A DNA stretch of 64,000 bases from CAVTPD01 sp963736575. GTDB lineage: Bacteria > Bacteroidota > Bacteroidia > Cytophagales > JAAEPT01. The first letter of the stretch is position 1; the number at the start of each line of letters is the position of its first letter. The position numbers were made by a program, and so were the translations under genes. Shown piece by piece: positions 30,550 through 40,725 of this stretch. The notes beneath the pieces are model-generated. The model saw only the letters and a program-made list of their open reading frames with translations. It was not told the origin of the DNA and did not search any database. The stretch lies in assembly GCA_963736575.1 (NCBI GenBank), contig CAVTPD010000003.1:248001-312000 (forward strand). The letters run 5' to 3'.

Positions 30550-31818
30550 TTAATCCTCAATATTACTCGAGTATTGAGCATAACTAAGCACTTTATTGAG
30601 AAGATCTATTGATAAAGAAGTACTTACGACTGAACTGTTATTCAAAAAAATATTTCGGTTTGAATGAATCTTTTTAAGAGAGTAAGACAACACCTTACCT
30701 ACAACAGATGACATTGCGGATAATGCTCCTGAATTTCTAAACACAATAAACTCTCTTCGGTTTAAAAAGGTTTCTTTATCGGCTGTCTGGAAACCTATTT
30801 CTTGAACTAAAAAGACAAATTCTTCAGAAGATTCAGAATCAAACTCCCATTTCAATTTCATTTCTCCTAATAACCATTCGTATGTATTGGAATATTTCAT
30901 GAAACTGCCATCGTTTAATTTCATTTTTTCAAGGAACGCTATATCTATAGGGCTGAAACTAAAACTAGCATTAAAAGCTTCTTGCGTTTTTAAATATTCT
31001 GGTATTGGTAAGGCTTGGGTTAACCCCTTATCAATAAAAGATTGCCATAGCTTTAAAAAGCCACGCTTCCTTATAGTACCCCGTATGAAAGTTTGCACTT
31101 CGGGTAGATTGTATTTATTAAGTATTTTTAAACTATTCCTATTAGGATAAACCTCTAGCTTCTTATCTATATAAGACAGTTCGTCAATACTTGTTTTGAA
31201 AACTTCGGAATAAGGAAGCTCTACCACACGGCCATTTTTTAAATACTTGGTTTCTTCCTTGCCTGCATTAATAATGTTTTCGGGATTCCATGTAATTCTA
31301 TACCCCCAGTCGCTTGGGTCTTCTGAATCAAAATAACTTCCTGCATAAGATTTAAAGGATGCTATTGTCCCACCTTCTTCTTGTATTTTATTAATAGAGT
31401 TAATAGCCAAAATCTGGTCTATACCTGGGTCTAGTCCTAGTTCAGTAATAAGAATTAATTCTTTCTGTATAAAGGATGGCTTAAGCTGTTCTAATTCTTC
31501 TGTTATATAAGAGGAGGTTAATAAATGACAATGCTTAAGCAGGCAGCTATTGGCTATGCCTGTATGATATCTTGGGGGCAATAATGATATTACCCAATCT
31601 GCAGGCAGGAGAACATCAGATATTTTCTCTTTATCGGCATCAAACAACTGTGTTTGTACAAAAGGAAAGTCTTTTTTTTTCCTATGAAGTGTTTCTGATT
31701 CATTATCTAAAATTAAAAAATCAAAGACCTTTAATAAGTCTTCGTCTTTGGCATGAAAAAGAAAGCCATTACAAATATTACCGGCACCTACGACAACTAC
31801 CCTACTCTTTGTAACCAA
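30550..31818 (-). CDS. Saccharopine dehydrogenase-like oxidoreductase
   Basis: A 422-residue protein with an N-terminal Rossmann fold (VVVVGAGNICNGFLFHA; the glycine motif is GAGNIC rather than GxGxxG) and a saccharopine-dehydrogenase C-terminal domain. ADWVISLLPPRYH matches the usual VISLLP segment and LITELGLDPGIDQILAI the family LGLDPGIDHM region, here with Q in place of H; then comes TFIRGTIRKRGFLKLW. In lysine metabolism such enzymes act on saccharopine, but no lysine genes are nearby, so the substrate is open. The gene ends about 25 bp before the -33 element of the rRNA promoter. Confidence 0.75.
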   Translation of the reverse strand: MVTKSRVVVVGAGNICNGFLFHAKDEDLLKVFDFLILDNESETLHRKKKDFPFVQTQLFDADKEKISDVLLPADWVISLLPPRYHTGIANSCLLKHCHLLTSSYITEELEQLKPSFIQKELILITELGLDPGIDQILAINSINKIQEEGGTIASFKSYAGSYFDSEDPSDWGYRITWNPENIINAGKEETKYLKNGRVVELPYSEVFKTSIDELSYIDKKLEVYPNRNSLKILNKYNLPEVQTFIRGTIRKRGFLKLWQSFIDKGLTQALPIPEYLKTQEAFNASFSFSPIDIAFLEKMKLNDGSFMKYSNTYEWLLGEMKLKWEFDSESSEEFVFLVQEIGFQTADKETFLNRREFIVFRNSGALSAMSSVVGKVLSYSLKKIHSNRNIFLNNSSVVSTSLSIDLLNKVLSYAQYSSNIED

Positions 31819-31827
31819 TGTGATCTA

Positions 31828-33528
31828 CTAATTAAGATTTTTATTGTTCTTAATAGCGTCTATTTCTTTGGAAGCTTTTAAAAGAAGGTTTTGTAAAACA
31901 TGGTTTTCTTCTTCTAATTGTATATTTTTCTTATCGTAGATTTGTAACTCTTTAGAAGTCATCTTTAGACTTTGTTCTAATTCACCTTGTCTACTTTCCA
32001 TGGAGGCCTGTTCTTTCTCCATTTCTTCTTCCTTAGCACGCATTTGTTTTGTTGCATTCTGAGCCCTTTCTAAAAGCTCTTTGGTCTTTTGATTTACCTT
32101 AACTGCAGATATAGTACCCGCAGTAGTTTCGGCTACCTTTTCCACAAAACTAATTTGGTATTCCTGAAATTCTTTAAAAGATGCTAATTCTATCACCCCG
32201 AAGAATTCGTCATTAACAATCATAGGAACAATTAAAAGGCAGTTAGGATTAGACCCTCCTAAACCCGATGTAATGGTTATATAATCTTCCGGAATATCTG
32301 TAATGTACAAGGTTCTGTTTTCTTGCCAAGATTGGCCAACTAATCCATCTCCTTTATATACATTCTGTTCTAAGTACTTTATTCTGTCCCAAGCATAACA
32401 ACCCATAAGTTCAAGATAAACATCTTCTGAGTCATCGTTGTTTATTATAAAGATACCTCCTTGGTTAGCCTCCAAATATTTCACTAATTCTGAAACTAAT
32501 GATTCTGAAAGGTATTTAACGTTATCGCTACTTTTTCTTAAAATCTCCCCGAACTTGGCCAAACCACCGGTAGTCCAATTACGCTTTCTATCGTCTTCTG
32601 TAACTAAGGCTAAGTTATCTCTCATTAACAAAAGGGACATTCCTAGGGTATCTTCAGAGGAAAGTGGCACAAAAGTGGACTTAAAGTTTCCGTTACCAAT
32701 TTCATTAGCAAAATCAGATGTTCTTTTTAATCCCGAAACTAGGTTTCCTAGTGCCGTTGTCATTTCACCAATCTCATCTGTTCTTTTAGCTAAATTAATA
32801 TTAGGCAGAACTCCCCTACCCATGGTAGTAAGTGCGTCCTTTAATTTATCTAAGGGGTTTACAATAGATCTAATGGTAAAATAGGCTATTAAAATACCTC
32901 CTAAAACAAGAAAGAATCCTAAATAGGTAACGTATGATTGTAAGACATTAAATGCTCTAAGCATTTCTATACTTAATGAATGCGCATAACCACTTTGGGT
33001 CTTTATTAATGCGTTTAAGTTCTCTACGGTACCCGTAATGTACTTATTAAGTTTACCATATTGAAAACTGGACAAATACCTAAAAACCGTTCCTAAATCA
33101 CGGTAATCTTCTTCCGAAGAAAAATTTACCATTACTTCATGCTGAACTTCAAATAAAGAATCTATACTATGAAAGATAGAATCCATGGCCATCTGTTCTT
33201 TGAACTGCCAGTTTACCATCATCCCTTTTAATTCTTTCCTTAGCTCAGGGTAATCATAATCGTGAATTCTTTCAAGACGAATTTTTTCAGGAGTATCCTG
33301 TTTTTCGTCTTCTAGCCAGTCAACAATCAAATTTTTAGACTGAAGTATGAGCAAATTTAAATCCTTAAGATGCTCAATAGAAGGCGTGTAGGTGTTGGTT
33401 ATTTTGTCATTAAATTGCTTACCCCTTTTTAAAGTGACATACGTAAGTATACCATTAATAAGGATAGCGACTACCAAAACACCGAAACCGAAACTTAACT
33501 TTCTGCCTATTGTGAAGCGAAAATTCAT
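31828..33528 (-). CDS. Membrane HAMP-GAF coiled-coil signalling protein (GAF paralogue 1)
   Basis: 566 residues: TM helix (~13-33), a periplasmic helical sensor (~34-195, four-helix-bundle type), TM (~197-220), HAMP (RSIVNPLDKLKDALTTMGRG and a second HAMP-like stretch to ~300), an RNWTTGGLAKFGEIL linker, GAF (~335-485) with GDGLVGQSWQ, IPEDYITITSGLGG and GVIELASFKEF, and a C-terminal coiled coil (~490-560). No kinase, phosphatase, cyclase or MCP signalling domain follows, so output must be through partner proteins. It is 9 bp upstream of the saccharopine-dehydrogenase-like gene and divergent from the next GAF gene. Confidence 0.83.
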   Translation of the reverse strand: MNFRFTIGRKLSFGFGVLVVAILINGILTYVTLKRGKQFNDKITNTYTPSIEHLKDLNLLILQSKNLIVDWLEDEKQDTPEKIRLERIHDYDYPELRKELKGMMVNWQFKEQMAMDSIFHSIDSLFEVQHEVMVNFSSEEDYRDLGTVFRYLSSFQYGKLNKYITGTVENLNALIKTQSGYAHSLSIEMLRAFNVLQSYVTYLGFFLVLGGILIAYFTIRSIVNPLDKLKDALTTMGRGVLPNINLAKRTDEIGEMTTALGNLVSGLKRTSDFANEIGNGNFKSTFVPLSSEDTLGMSLLLMRDNLALVTEDDRKRNWTTGGLAKFGEILRKSSDNVKYLSESLVSELVKYLEANQGGIFIINNDDSEDVYLELMGCYAWDRIKYLEQNVYKGDGLVGQSWQENRTLYITDIPEDYITITSGLGGSNPNCLLIVPMIVNDEFFGVIELASFKEFQEYQISFVEKVAETTAGTISAVKVNQKTKELLERAQNATKQMRAKEEEMEKEQASMESRQGELEQSLKMTSKELQIYDKKNIQLEEENHVLQNLLLKASKEIDAIKNNKNLN

Positions 33529-33665
33529 TTAGAACTATTTACAACCTCTTCAAATTAATTCATTTTTAGGTAAAAAAACTAAAGTATTATTTTGTTTCTA
33601 CTTACCGTTGTGTTGTAATTTCCATAATTCTTGCACAAATTACCTAACCGGCTACAAGCTATATC

Positions 33666-35570
33666 ATGATAAAAAGAGCTTTAAAGAGATTACGTTCTAA
33701 CAAAATACCCGTCTATTTTGGTCTTACCATAGTTTTAATTATATCCTTAGCACTTCTAAGCTTATATATTGAAACCCTAACACCGCAGCATAGAGTAAAG
33801 GCCCAAAAGATTAGTATGCTTTATAATATTTTATCTGATCTAGAAAATAATTTATTAAGAGTTACTCCCGATTATATCCCAAGAGATATTCTTTCTGAAG
33901 ATACCGACTCTATAGAATTTATTTTTAACGAGCTGCTACCCGCAAGAGTTAAAAAAGACAAAAAAGAAATTGCGTTAGAGGATTTACCACCTTATGAAAA
34001 AACTTTTCTTTATACCCAGAAGTTAATAGAAAAAATAATATTCAACAGCCGTCAAATTCAATTCAAGAATATTTCCACAGACACAACAGAAACATATTAC
34101 GTATATGAGCCATTCATAGACAGCCAAACAGGTGAAATGACAAAAGGCTTTTCACAGAAAACCAGAAAACTAAAAATACTAAAACCCCATTTCCAACTTA
34201 TAATAACCAACACAAATACCGATATAAGAAAAACAAAGACACAATTGTCTAGCATATTATCTCACTTCAATAGATTGGCTAAAAATGAAGTAAGATACCT
34301 TGTTATAACTTCTATCTTTTTTGCGATTGCCTGTCTTTTCTGTATTTATCTGCTTTACCTATTTTTAAACAGAAATTTCAATTTACCATTAAATGCCTTT
34401 TCCGTTTTAAAGAAAAAACACATTCAAGAAAAATACCCGTTAATTACCACCCCGCTAAAAAATGAGTTTGAAGAAATTAGAGCCGCAGTTAATACATTGT
34501 TAACTGAAATGAACAATGCCGTTAGTTACATTGAACAATTCAGTCTTAAAAAGCTTGATGCCAACAATGAAAAATTCAGTACTTATTTAAATAGTGATTC
34601 TCCTTTACCTAAAGCTTTGAAAAAGATGTCTAAAAACCTGAAAGAAATTGCTCTTCAGGAAGAAAGACGTAATTGGATTATTGAAGGGACATCAAAATTC
34701 AGTAGCATTTTAAACAAGGCCTCATCGGACCTAGACCATAATTACGATAAAATAATTAACGAAATAGTTAACTACAGTGGCTCATTACAAGGTGCCTTAT
34801 TTATAGTAGAAAGGGATCAAAATGAAGAAGAAATTTTAGAACTGAAATCTGTTTTTGCATACGACCGAAATAAACGAAAGAAAACCTTTATAAGAAAGGG
34901 AGAAGGCATTATTGGTCAATGTTGGGATGAAAAAAAAGAGGTTTTTATAGACAATATTCCTGAAGACCATTTAGGCATTAAAAGTGGCTTAGGAAAAGCC
35001 AAACCAAACTCTTTAGTTGTCTTCCCTATTCTAGAAGGCGAAAAACTTTATGGAATTATTGAATTAGCCAGCTTTAAAGTCTTTAAAGAATACCATTTAG
35101 AATTTATTAAAAATGTTTGTGAAAGCTTGGCTACTTCGTTAGCTAGTGCCGAAAACAACAGAAAAACGCAGTTGTTGTTGCTTGAATCTCAGGATTTAAC
35201 AAAAAAAATGAGAGAACAAGAAGAGCAAACTAAAAAGAACTTAGAGGCATTAAAAACAACACAAGAAGAAATTGAAAAGAGGGAACTAATTAAAGAGAAC
35301 CTTATAGAAGCGCTTAAAAGAAGCCTAAAAGAAAAAGAAAACAGCTTTAATACAGAAAAAAATAATTTATCCGACCGAATTTCAGAATTGGAACGAGAGT
35401 TAAAACTTTCATTGGAGGATAATGATAAAATCAGAAATCTTCAAACCGAACTTTCGGAAACTAAAGAACAATCTGAACAAGCATTATTAGATCTTCAGGA
35501 AACATTGAAAATCAAAGATATGAGAATAGAAAAATTACGAAATAAGCTCCAAAAAAACGCTAATGAGTGA
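33666..35570 (+). CDS. Membrane GAF coiled-coil signalling protein (GAF paralogue 2)
   Basis: 634 residues: TM (~16-34), a periplasmic region to ~210, TM (~216-235), a HAMP-like segment, an RRNWIIEGTSKFSSIL linker (~337), GAF (~350-495) with GEGIIGQCWDEK, IPEDHLGIKSGLGKAKPNSL and GIIELASFKVF, and an unusually long coiled coil (~500-634). Like its divergent neighbour it has no enzymatic output domain. The last 8 bases overlap the start of the CheR-like gene, so the two are translationally coupled. Paralogy with the other GAF proteins here is seen in linker and GAF alike. Confidence 0.83.
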   Translation: MIKRALKRLRSNKIPVYFGLTIVLIISLALLSLYIETLTPQHRVKAQKISMLYNILSDLENNLLRVTPDYIPRDILSEDTDSIEFIFNELLPARVKKDKKEIALEDLPPYEKTFLYTQKLIEKIIFNSRQIQFKNISTDTTETYYVYEPFIDSQTGEMTKGFSQKTRKLKILKPHFQLIITNTNTDIRKTKTQLSSILSHFNRLAKNEVRYLVITSIFFAIACLFCIYLLYLFLNRNFNLPLNAFSVLKKKHIQEKYPLITTPLKNEFEEIRAAVNTLLTEMNNAVSYIEQFSLKKLDANNEKFSTYLNSDSPLPKALKKMSKNLKEIALQEERRNWIIEGTSKFSSILNKASSDLDHNYDKIINEIVNYSGSLQGALFIVERDQNEEEILELKSVFAYDRNKRKKTFIRKGEGIIGQCWDEKKEVFIDNIPEDHLGIKSGLGKAKPNSLVVFPILEGEKLYGIIELASFKVFKEYHLEFIKNVCESLATSLASAENNRKTQLLLLESQDLTKKMREQEEQTKKNLEALKTTQEEIEKRELIKENLIEALKRSLKEKENSFNTEKNNLSDRISELERELKLSLEDNDKIRNLQTELSETKEQSEQALLDLQETLKIKDMRIEKLRNKLQKNANE

Positions 35571-36396
35571 TGTAATGAAGTCACCAATTACTGACGAGGA
35601 AATAGAAAGATTAACCAACACCCTACATAGAGAGTTTTCTTTTGACTTACGAAATTATGCTGCTGCCTCTTTAAAAAGAAGAGTTAATCATGTTCTTGAA
35701 TACCATAATTTACATAATATAAGCGACGTAGTTAAACGACTAAAAGAGAACGACAACTACATTCATGAATTTATTAATGAGATAACCGTTAATGTAACAG
35801 AACTTTTTAGAGACAACGATCTTTGGATTAAGTTGCATATGTTATACTCTAAACTATTTGCCTCTAGAAAAGAGAAACTTCTATTTTTCCATGTAGGTTG
35901 CTCTTCAGGAGAAGAGATTTTTTCTAACCTAACGCTAATTCACAAATTAAAAATCAATGATTATTGTGAAACATCTGCTGGTGACATTAATAGTAAAGTT
36001 CTTGAAAAAGCATCTATGGGAATCATTTCCAAAAACAACATAGAACTATATAAACACAATTACAATTCTGTTTTTAATGATGAGGACTTTCATAAATTTT
36101 ATGAGGAAACAGAATTACATCTTCATTTTAAAAAGTTAAAAGAATCCGAATGCTTTTTCTTATTGCATGATATTGTTTCGGATGAACTTCCTGGTAGATA
36201 TGATGTGCTATTTTGCAGAAACTTATTGATTTACTTTAACTCGGATTTACAGAGTTTAGTCATTGAAAAATTATACAATAGTCTAAAACCTGGCGGTTTG
36301 TTAATTTTAGGCGCAAAAGAATCTTTAATTTGGTATAAAAAAAGTTATCTATTTGAGGTAATCGATCACAAGCTTAAGATTTTCAAAAAACTGTAG
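35563..36396 (+). CDS. CheR-type protein-glutamate methyltransferase
   Basis: CheR enzymes methylate glutamates on receptor helices using SAM. The 277-residue protein has the N-terminal helical domain (RNYAAASLKRRVNHVLEYH, then ITVNVTELFRDN, matching the VTxFFR region). The SAM-binding motif is FFHVGCSSGEEIFSN, followed by AGDINSKVLEKASMG, HDIVSDELPGRYDVLFCRN and LIYF. The catalytic-core motifs look intact. No CheB, CheA, CheW or MCP gene is nearby; the coupled upstream gene encodes a membrane GAF protein with a long coiled coil. That protein, or one of its paralogues, is the obvious candidate substrate. Confidence 0.88.
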   Translation: MSDVMKSPITDEEIERLTNTLHREFSFDLRNYAAASLKRRVNHVLEYHNLHNISDVVKRLKENDNYIHEFINEITVNVTELFRDNDLWIKLHMLYSKLFASRKEKLLFFHVGCSSGEEIFSNLTLIHKLKINDYCETSAGDINSKVLEKASMGIISKNNIELYKHNYNSVFNDEDFHKFYEETELHLHFKKLKESECFFLLHDIVSDELPGRYDVLFCRNLLIYFNSDLQSLVIEKLYNSLKPGGLLILGAKESLIWYKKSYLFEVIDHKLKIFKKL

Positions 36397-36474
36397 CCAA
36401 ATAATTGAAAAGCTTAAATTTTAACAAAAGAAAAAGGTTTATATTACAGAGTATAAAAATTCATTTAGGATAAT

Positions 36475-37293
36475 ATGAAGATAGAGTCCAAACAAATAGG
36501 GATTTTACTTGTCATTACATTTTTGTGCTTTTCCCTGCCTCTTGTTTATGCCATCTATGAGCTACCCACTCAAATTTCGCATGAACTAAACAGTACAATT
36601 TCAGAGGTAGATGAAAAAGTAAAGCCTATAATTTACCGATTAATATTCTTTCTTATAACAGAATTGATTATTGGTGTTATTGGTGTGCTTTTTTTATTAA
36701 AAAGCCTTTCTCAGAAAAGTCAAAATTCAGATAACGAAAACCTTACTAAAGAGGTAATTGAAGAATTAAAATTCGCTTATCAAAAAGAAGAGAAATTTGA
36801 CGAACAAGAAAAGAAAGACGAAGTTAGCAAAATACTTAGTTTAGAAGCCAGCTTGTTGAAGATCTCTAGAAAAGAAGATTTTTTAAATGCTGTAGTTAAG
36901 CATTTTGAAATTAGCCAAGCTGCTATATACGAAACAATTATTAAGGAAGACATACCCTATTTACAATTTACATTTGGTTACGCTTTTTATTTACCCGAAA
37001 ACAAAAACCTTGAAATAGTATTTGGAGAAGGATTAATTGGCCAAGTTGCTAAAACCCAAAAACCACTTTTAATAAATGCCATACCTGAAAACTACATTAA
37101 AATAGCTTCGGGATTGGGAGAAAGTTCACCAACAGAACTCTTAATAATACCCGTTGTAATGGAAGGAAACACTATTGGTGTGGTTGAATTTTCAAGCTTT
37201 AAAACATTCAATAAAGATCAAGTTAAGTATCTGGAAAAAACACTTTTTAATAACGCGGAAAAAATACTGAACCTAGATAATAAGCATGTTTAA
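36475..37293 (+). CDS. Membrane-anchored GAF-domain protein (GAF paralogue 3)
   Basis: 272 residues: two TM helices (~9-28 and ~55-76) with a short periplasmic loop (~25 residues), a linker (~80-115), then a GAF domain (~120-265) with FGEGLIGQVAKTQKPLLINA, IPENYIKIASGLGESSP and GVVEFSSFKTF. It lacks HAMP, coiled coil and enzyme domain, so it is the minimal member of the local GAF set. It overlaps the SpoIIE-phosphatase gene by 8 bases and probably feeds the same pathway. Confidence 0.8.
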   Translation: MKIESKQIGILLVITFLCFSLPLVYAIYELPTQISHELNSTISEVDEKVKPIIYRLIFFLITELIIGVIGVLFLLKSLSQKSQNSDNENLTKEVIEELKFAYQKEEKFDEQEKKDEVSKILSLEASLLKISRKEDFLNAVVKHFEISQAAIYETIIKEDIPYLQFTFGYAFYLPENKNLEIVFGEGLIGQVAKTQKPLLINAIPENYIKIASGLGESSPTELLIIPVVMEGNTIGVVEFSSFKTFNKDQVKYLEKTLFNNAEKILNLDNKHV

Positions 37294-40200
37294 GAATATA
37301 AAAATAGGAACAAAGGTTGTTGTTTTAGTTTTATCGCTAGTATTCTTAGCGGTTCTATCAGAAAGCACAATTTCCTTTTACCGTACCAAAGAATCTATTA
37401 AGCAGAATTATTTAGAGAAACTAATTATTCTAGGCAATTCATTTGAAGAAAACTTAGACCGTTATTTCACCAACCATGAAAAAACGCTTAAGCTTTTTAA
37501 TGATGAAATACCTACAAATGCTATAATCCAATTGAATGAATACGTATATCAAAACAGAGATACGGCAGTTATTATCAACAACTATTTAGAGAAAACGTAC
37601 TTTAATGCACTCCAAAACACTTATTTATTTAACGAGATCTACATTATTAGTATAAAGGGTGATATACTTTACCAATACACTACTAAAAAACAATTATCTC
37701 ATCAATTCCGAAATGTAGATCATGATATTATAGATACACATTTACCTCATTTTCACATTAATAAGCCCATTTGGGAAAATGATGGTTTCTATATTTATAC
37801 TTCATACCCCATTAAAAATCAAGCAGATGAAGTAGTGGCTTCTATAGTCTGTAAAATTAAAACCGATGAATTAGCTTACTCATCTATCCCACTTAATAAA
37901 ATTGCAAAATCCCAAGAATTTAGACTTTTTGATTCTTACCGAAATGAAATTTACGAAATAGGTAATGAATCTAAACAAACCTCTAAAATTGTATTGCCTA
38001 GTCCAAACTCTCCAATAACTAGAGCTGTTAAAAAAGAGAACGGAAAAGGCGAATTTACTTCAGAATCTACATCAAAAAAGCAATTGGTATATTTTGACTA
38101 TCTGCCTAAATACGACCTCGCTTATACCATAACAATTAATAGTACTGAAGCCTATTATGAACTAGGAAACTTTAATCTTTTCACCATCCTAATTGGTATA
38201 ATAATCTTATTTATTGCATTCATTTTAAGTTTATTCTTTGCCAAAGTTTTAACGCTACCTATGATTAAGCTTAAAAAAGTATTAGGCTTAGTAAGTAATG
38301 GTGTACTTCCCAGAGAATTAAACACACCTCTTAGAGATGAAATTGGTGAAATGATCACCATTGTTAATAAACATGTTAAATCGCTAAAAAACACCGCTGC
38401 TTTCGCGCATGCTATTGGAGAGGGTAAATTTAAAACCTCTTTCAAACCAATCAGTAATAAAGATATTCTTGGGCATGCATTAGTAAACATGAGAGAAAGT
38501 TTACAGAAAGCAGATAAGAAGGATTTATTACGAAACTGGATTGTATCTGGTAATGCTGAAATTTCTGAAATCCTTCGTGATAATGATTCGGTAGATGCTT
38601 TAGGAGACGAAATCCTAGAATATATTTGCGAAAGAATAGATGCCGTACAAGGAGCTTTCTACATCATAAACGACAAAGACAAAGACAATCAAACCATAGA
38701 TATTAAAGCTTCTTATGCCTTTAACAGAAAGAAATTTTTAAAGAAGAGTTATAGAATTGGAGAAGGTCTTTTGGGTCAATCTGCTATAGAAAAAGACATT
38801 ATCACACGAACCGAAATACCAGACGATTATATGTTTATCTCTTCTGGTTTACTGGGCGACAAAAAACCAAAATCTTTATTAATAGTTCCCTTAATCTATA
38901 ACGATACCGTATATGGTTTAATAGAACTTTCTGGCTTTATACTTTTTGACGAGGATAAGACTCAATTTATGAAAGAAGTAAGTGACATTATTGCACGTAC
39001 TATCTTTAATTTAAAAGTAAACGAAGAAACAAAACAACTCTTAGAAGAATCTCAACGAATGAGTTCTGAACTTCAGGTTCAGCAAAAAGAATTACAGCAA
39101 TACGCTTTAGATATGGAGCGTGCCCAAGACGATCTAAAAGAAATTAATGCTGAATTAGAAACACAGATTAATGAGGTAAATAAAGCTCAAAGTAGAATTC
39201 AGGCTTTATTACAAAATGCTTCTGAAGTTATTACCATTTATAACGAAGATAAAATTATACGTTATGTTTCACCTTCGGTTGAAACAATTCTTGGTTTCAG
39301 AGAAAAAGACTTAATTAACCAAAGTGATTACCAACATTTAGACGAAGAGAGTCAAACAGCTTTTGGTAAAATGTTTGTTAGTCTTTTAGAAAACAAAAAC
39401 AGCCAGTTAACTATAGAGCTGGGTTACTTTAAGAAAACCGGAGATAAAATCTGGTTGGAAGCTACCGGTAAAAACTTATTAGAAGACCCTGCTATTAAAG
39501 GAATAATTGTTAACTACAGAGATATTACAGAGAGAAAAAGAGCCGAAGAGGAAGAAAGAAAAAGAGGTCAAATGCAAGCTCTTTCCGAAAACTCCCCAGA
39601 CTTAATTACGCGTTTAAGTACAGATAAAAACTTCTTCTATATTAACCCTACCATTACTCAATTAACAGGTAGCAACCCAGAGGATATTATTAACAAGAAC
39701 CTTTACAGTATTAATTTACCAGAAGACATTATAGAAAACTGGAACGAACTAATTGATAACGTATTAAAAAGTAAATCAAAAGTTACTAAAGAATTGGTGT
39801 TTCCTACGTTGGAAGGCGAACGCATTATGCAAGTAAATGCCATTCCTGAAATGGGGAAAGATGAAAACCACCTAGAAACCATTCTCTTAGTTTCGCATGA
39901 TATTACTGAAAGAAAACGTACAGAAACTGAAATTCAGGAAAAGAACAAAAAGATTAATGACAGTATTAATTATGCTGAAATTATTCAAGAAACAATTCTT
40001 CCTAACACAGAAATCATTCAACAGTACCTACCACAATCGGTGGTTTATTTTAAACCTAGAGACATAGTAAGTGGGGACTTTCCTTGGTTCTACAAAAAAG
40101 GAGATGATGTATATATTGCCGCTGTTGACTGTACCGGACACGGAGTTCCTGGTGCATTAATTTCATTGGTAGGATACTTCTTGCTTAATAATATTATTGA

Positions 40201-40714
40201 AAATAGTGAGATTAATTCAGCTTCAGGGCTTCTAAATCAGTTAGACAAACTAGTAACTAATACATTTAGACAGAACGAAGAAAGCTCAAAAATAAAAGAT
40301 GGCATGGATATTTCTATGTGTAAGATAAATCTTAAGGATAATACCATAGAATACGCCGGTGCAAACAGGCCATTATACCACCTTAAATCAACTGGTAACT
40401 TTAACGAAATTAAAGGAGACAAATTCCCTATTGGTGGTGGCGATGCTTATGGAAACAGAACTGATTTCACCAACCATAAAATAACTATTGAAGAGGGTGA
40501 TACCTTCCTGTTCTTTTCAGATGGTTTCCCAGATCAATTTGGTGGTGAAGAGGGCGCTATTAAATTTGGCCCAAACAGAATAAAAAAGATTTTACTAGAA
40601 CATAATAACTCTGGTCTTAACAATTTATTTACCCATTTAGACAGCAGTTTAGTGAACTGGATGGGAGACACAAAACAAACGGATGATATTTTAATGATTG
40701 GGATTAAATTTTAA
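37286..40714 (+). CDS. Sensor phosphatase: periplasmic sensor, HAMP, GAF, two PAS and PP2C/SpoIIE (SiaA-like)
   Basis: 1142 residues: TM (~10-30), large periplasmic sensor (~31-290, Cache-like), TM (~297-320), HAMP, an RNWIVSGNAEISEIL linker (~414), GAF (~430-575; GEGLLGQSAIEK, IPDDYMFISSGLL), coiled coil, PAS 1 (~637-755), PAS 2 (~762-885) and SpoIIE/PP2C (~889-1142). Metal-binding motifs are intact: VSGDFPW, AAVDCTGHGVPGA, DGMDISM, FFSDGFPDQFGG and QTDDILMIGI. It should dephosphorylate a phospho-Ser/Thr protein, and the SiaB-like and SiaC-like genes 11 bp downstream name the likely partner. This is the GAF paralogue that carries the output domain. Confidence 0.9.
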   Translation: MFKNIKIGTKVVVLVLSLVFLAVLSESTISFYRTKESIKQNYLEKLIILGNSFEENLDRYFTNHEKTLKLFNDEIPTNAIIQLNEYVYQNRDTAVIINNYLEKTYFNALQNTYLFNEIYIISIKGDILYQYTTKKQLSHQFRNVDHDIIDTHLPHFHINKPIWENDGFYIYTSYPIKNQADEVVASIVCKIKTDELAYSSIPLNKIAKSQEFRLFDSYRNEIYEIGNESKQTSKIVLPSPNSPITRAVKKENGKGEFTSESTSKKQLVYFDYLPKYDLAYTITINSTEAYYELGNFNLFTILIGIIILFIAFILSLFFAKVLTLPMIKLKKVLGLVSNGVLPRELNTPLRDEIGEMITIVNKHVKSLKNTAAFAHAIGEGKFKTSFKPISNKDILGHALVNMRESLQKADKKDLLRNWIVSGNAEISEILRDNDSVDALGDEILEYICERIDAVQGAFYIINDKDKDNQTIDIKASYAFNRKKFLKKSYRIGEGLLGQSAIEKDIITRTEIPDDYMFISSGLLGDKKPKSLLIVPLIYNDTVYGLIELSGFILFDEDKTQFMKEVSDIIARTIFNLKVNEETKQLLEESQRMSSELQVQQKELQQYALDMERAQDDLKEINAELETQINEVNKAQSRIQALLQNASEVITIYNEDKIIRYVSPSVETILGFREKDLINQSDYQHLDEESQTAFGKMFVSLLENKNSQLTIELGYFKKTGDKIWLEATGKNLLEDPAIKGIIVNYRDITERKRAEEEERKRGQMQALSENSPDLITRLSTDKNFFYINPTITQLTGSNPEDIINKNLYSINLPEDIIENWNELIDNVLKSKSKVTKELVFPTLEGERIMQVNAIPEMGKDENHLETILLVSHDITERKRTETEIQEKNKKINDSINYAEIIQETILPNTEIIQQYLPQSVVYFKPRDIVSGDFPWFYKKGDDVYIAAVDCTGHGVPGALISLVGYFLLNNIIENSEINSASGLLNQLDKLVTNTFRQNEESSKIKDGMDISMCKINLKDNTIEYAGANRPLYHLKSTGNFNEIKGDKFPIGGGDAYGNRTDFTNHKITIEEGDTFLFFSDGFPDQFGGEEGAIKFGPNRIKKILLEHNNSGLNNLFTHLDSSLVNWMGDTKQTDDILMIGIKF

Positions 40715-40725
40715 TAATTCAGAAA

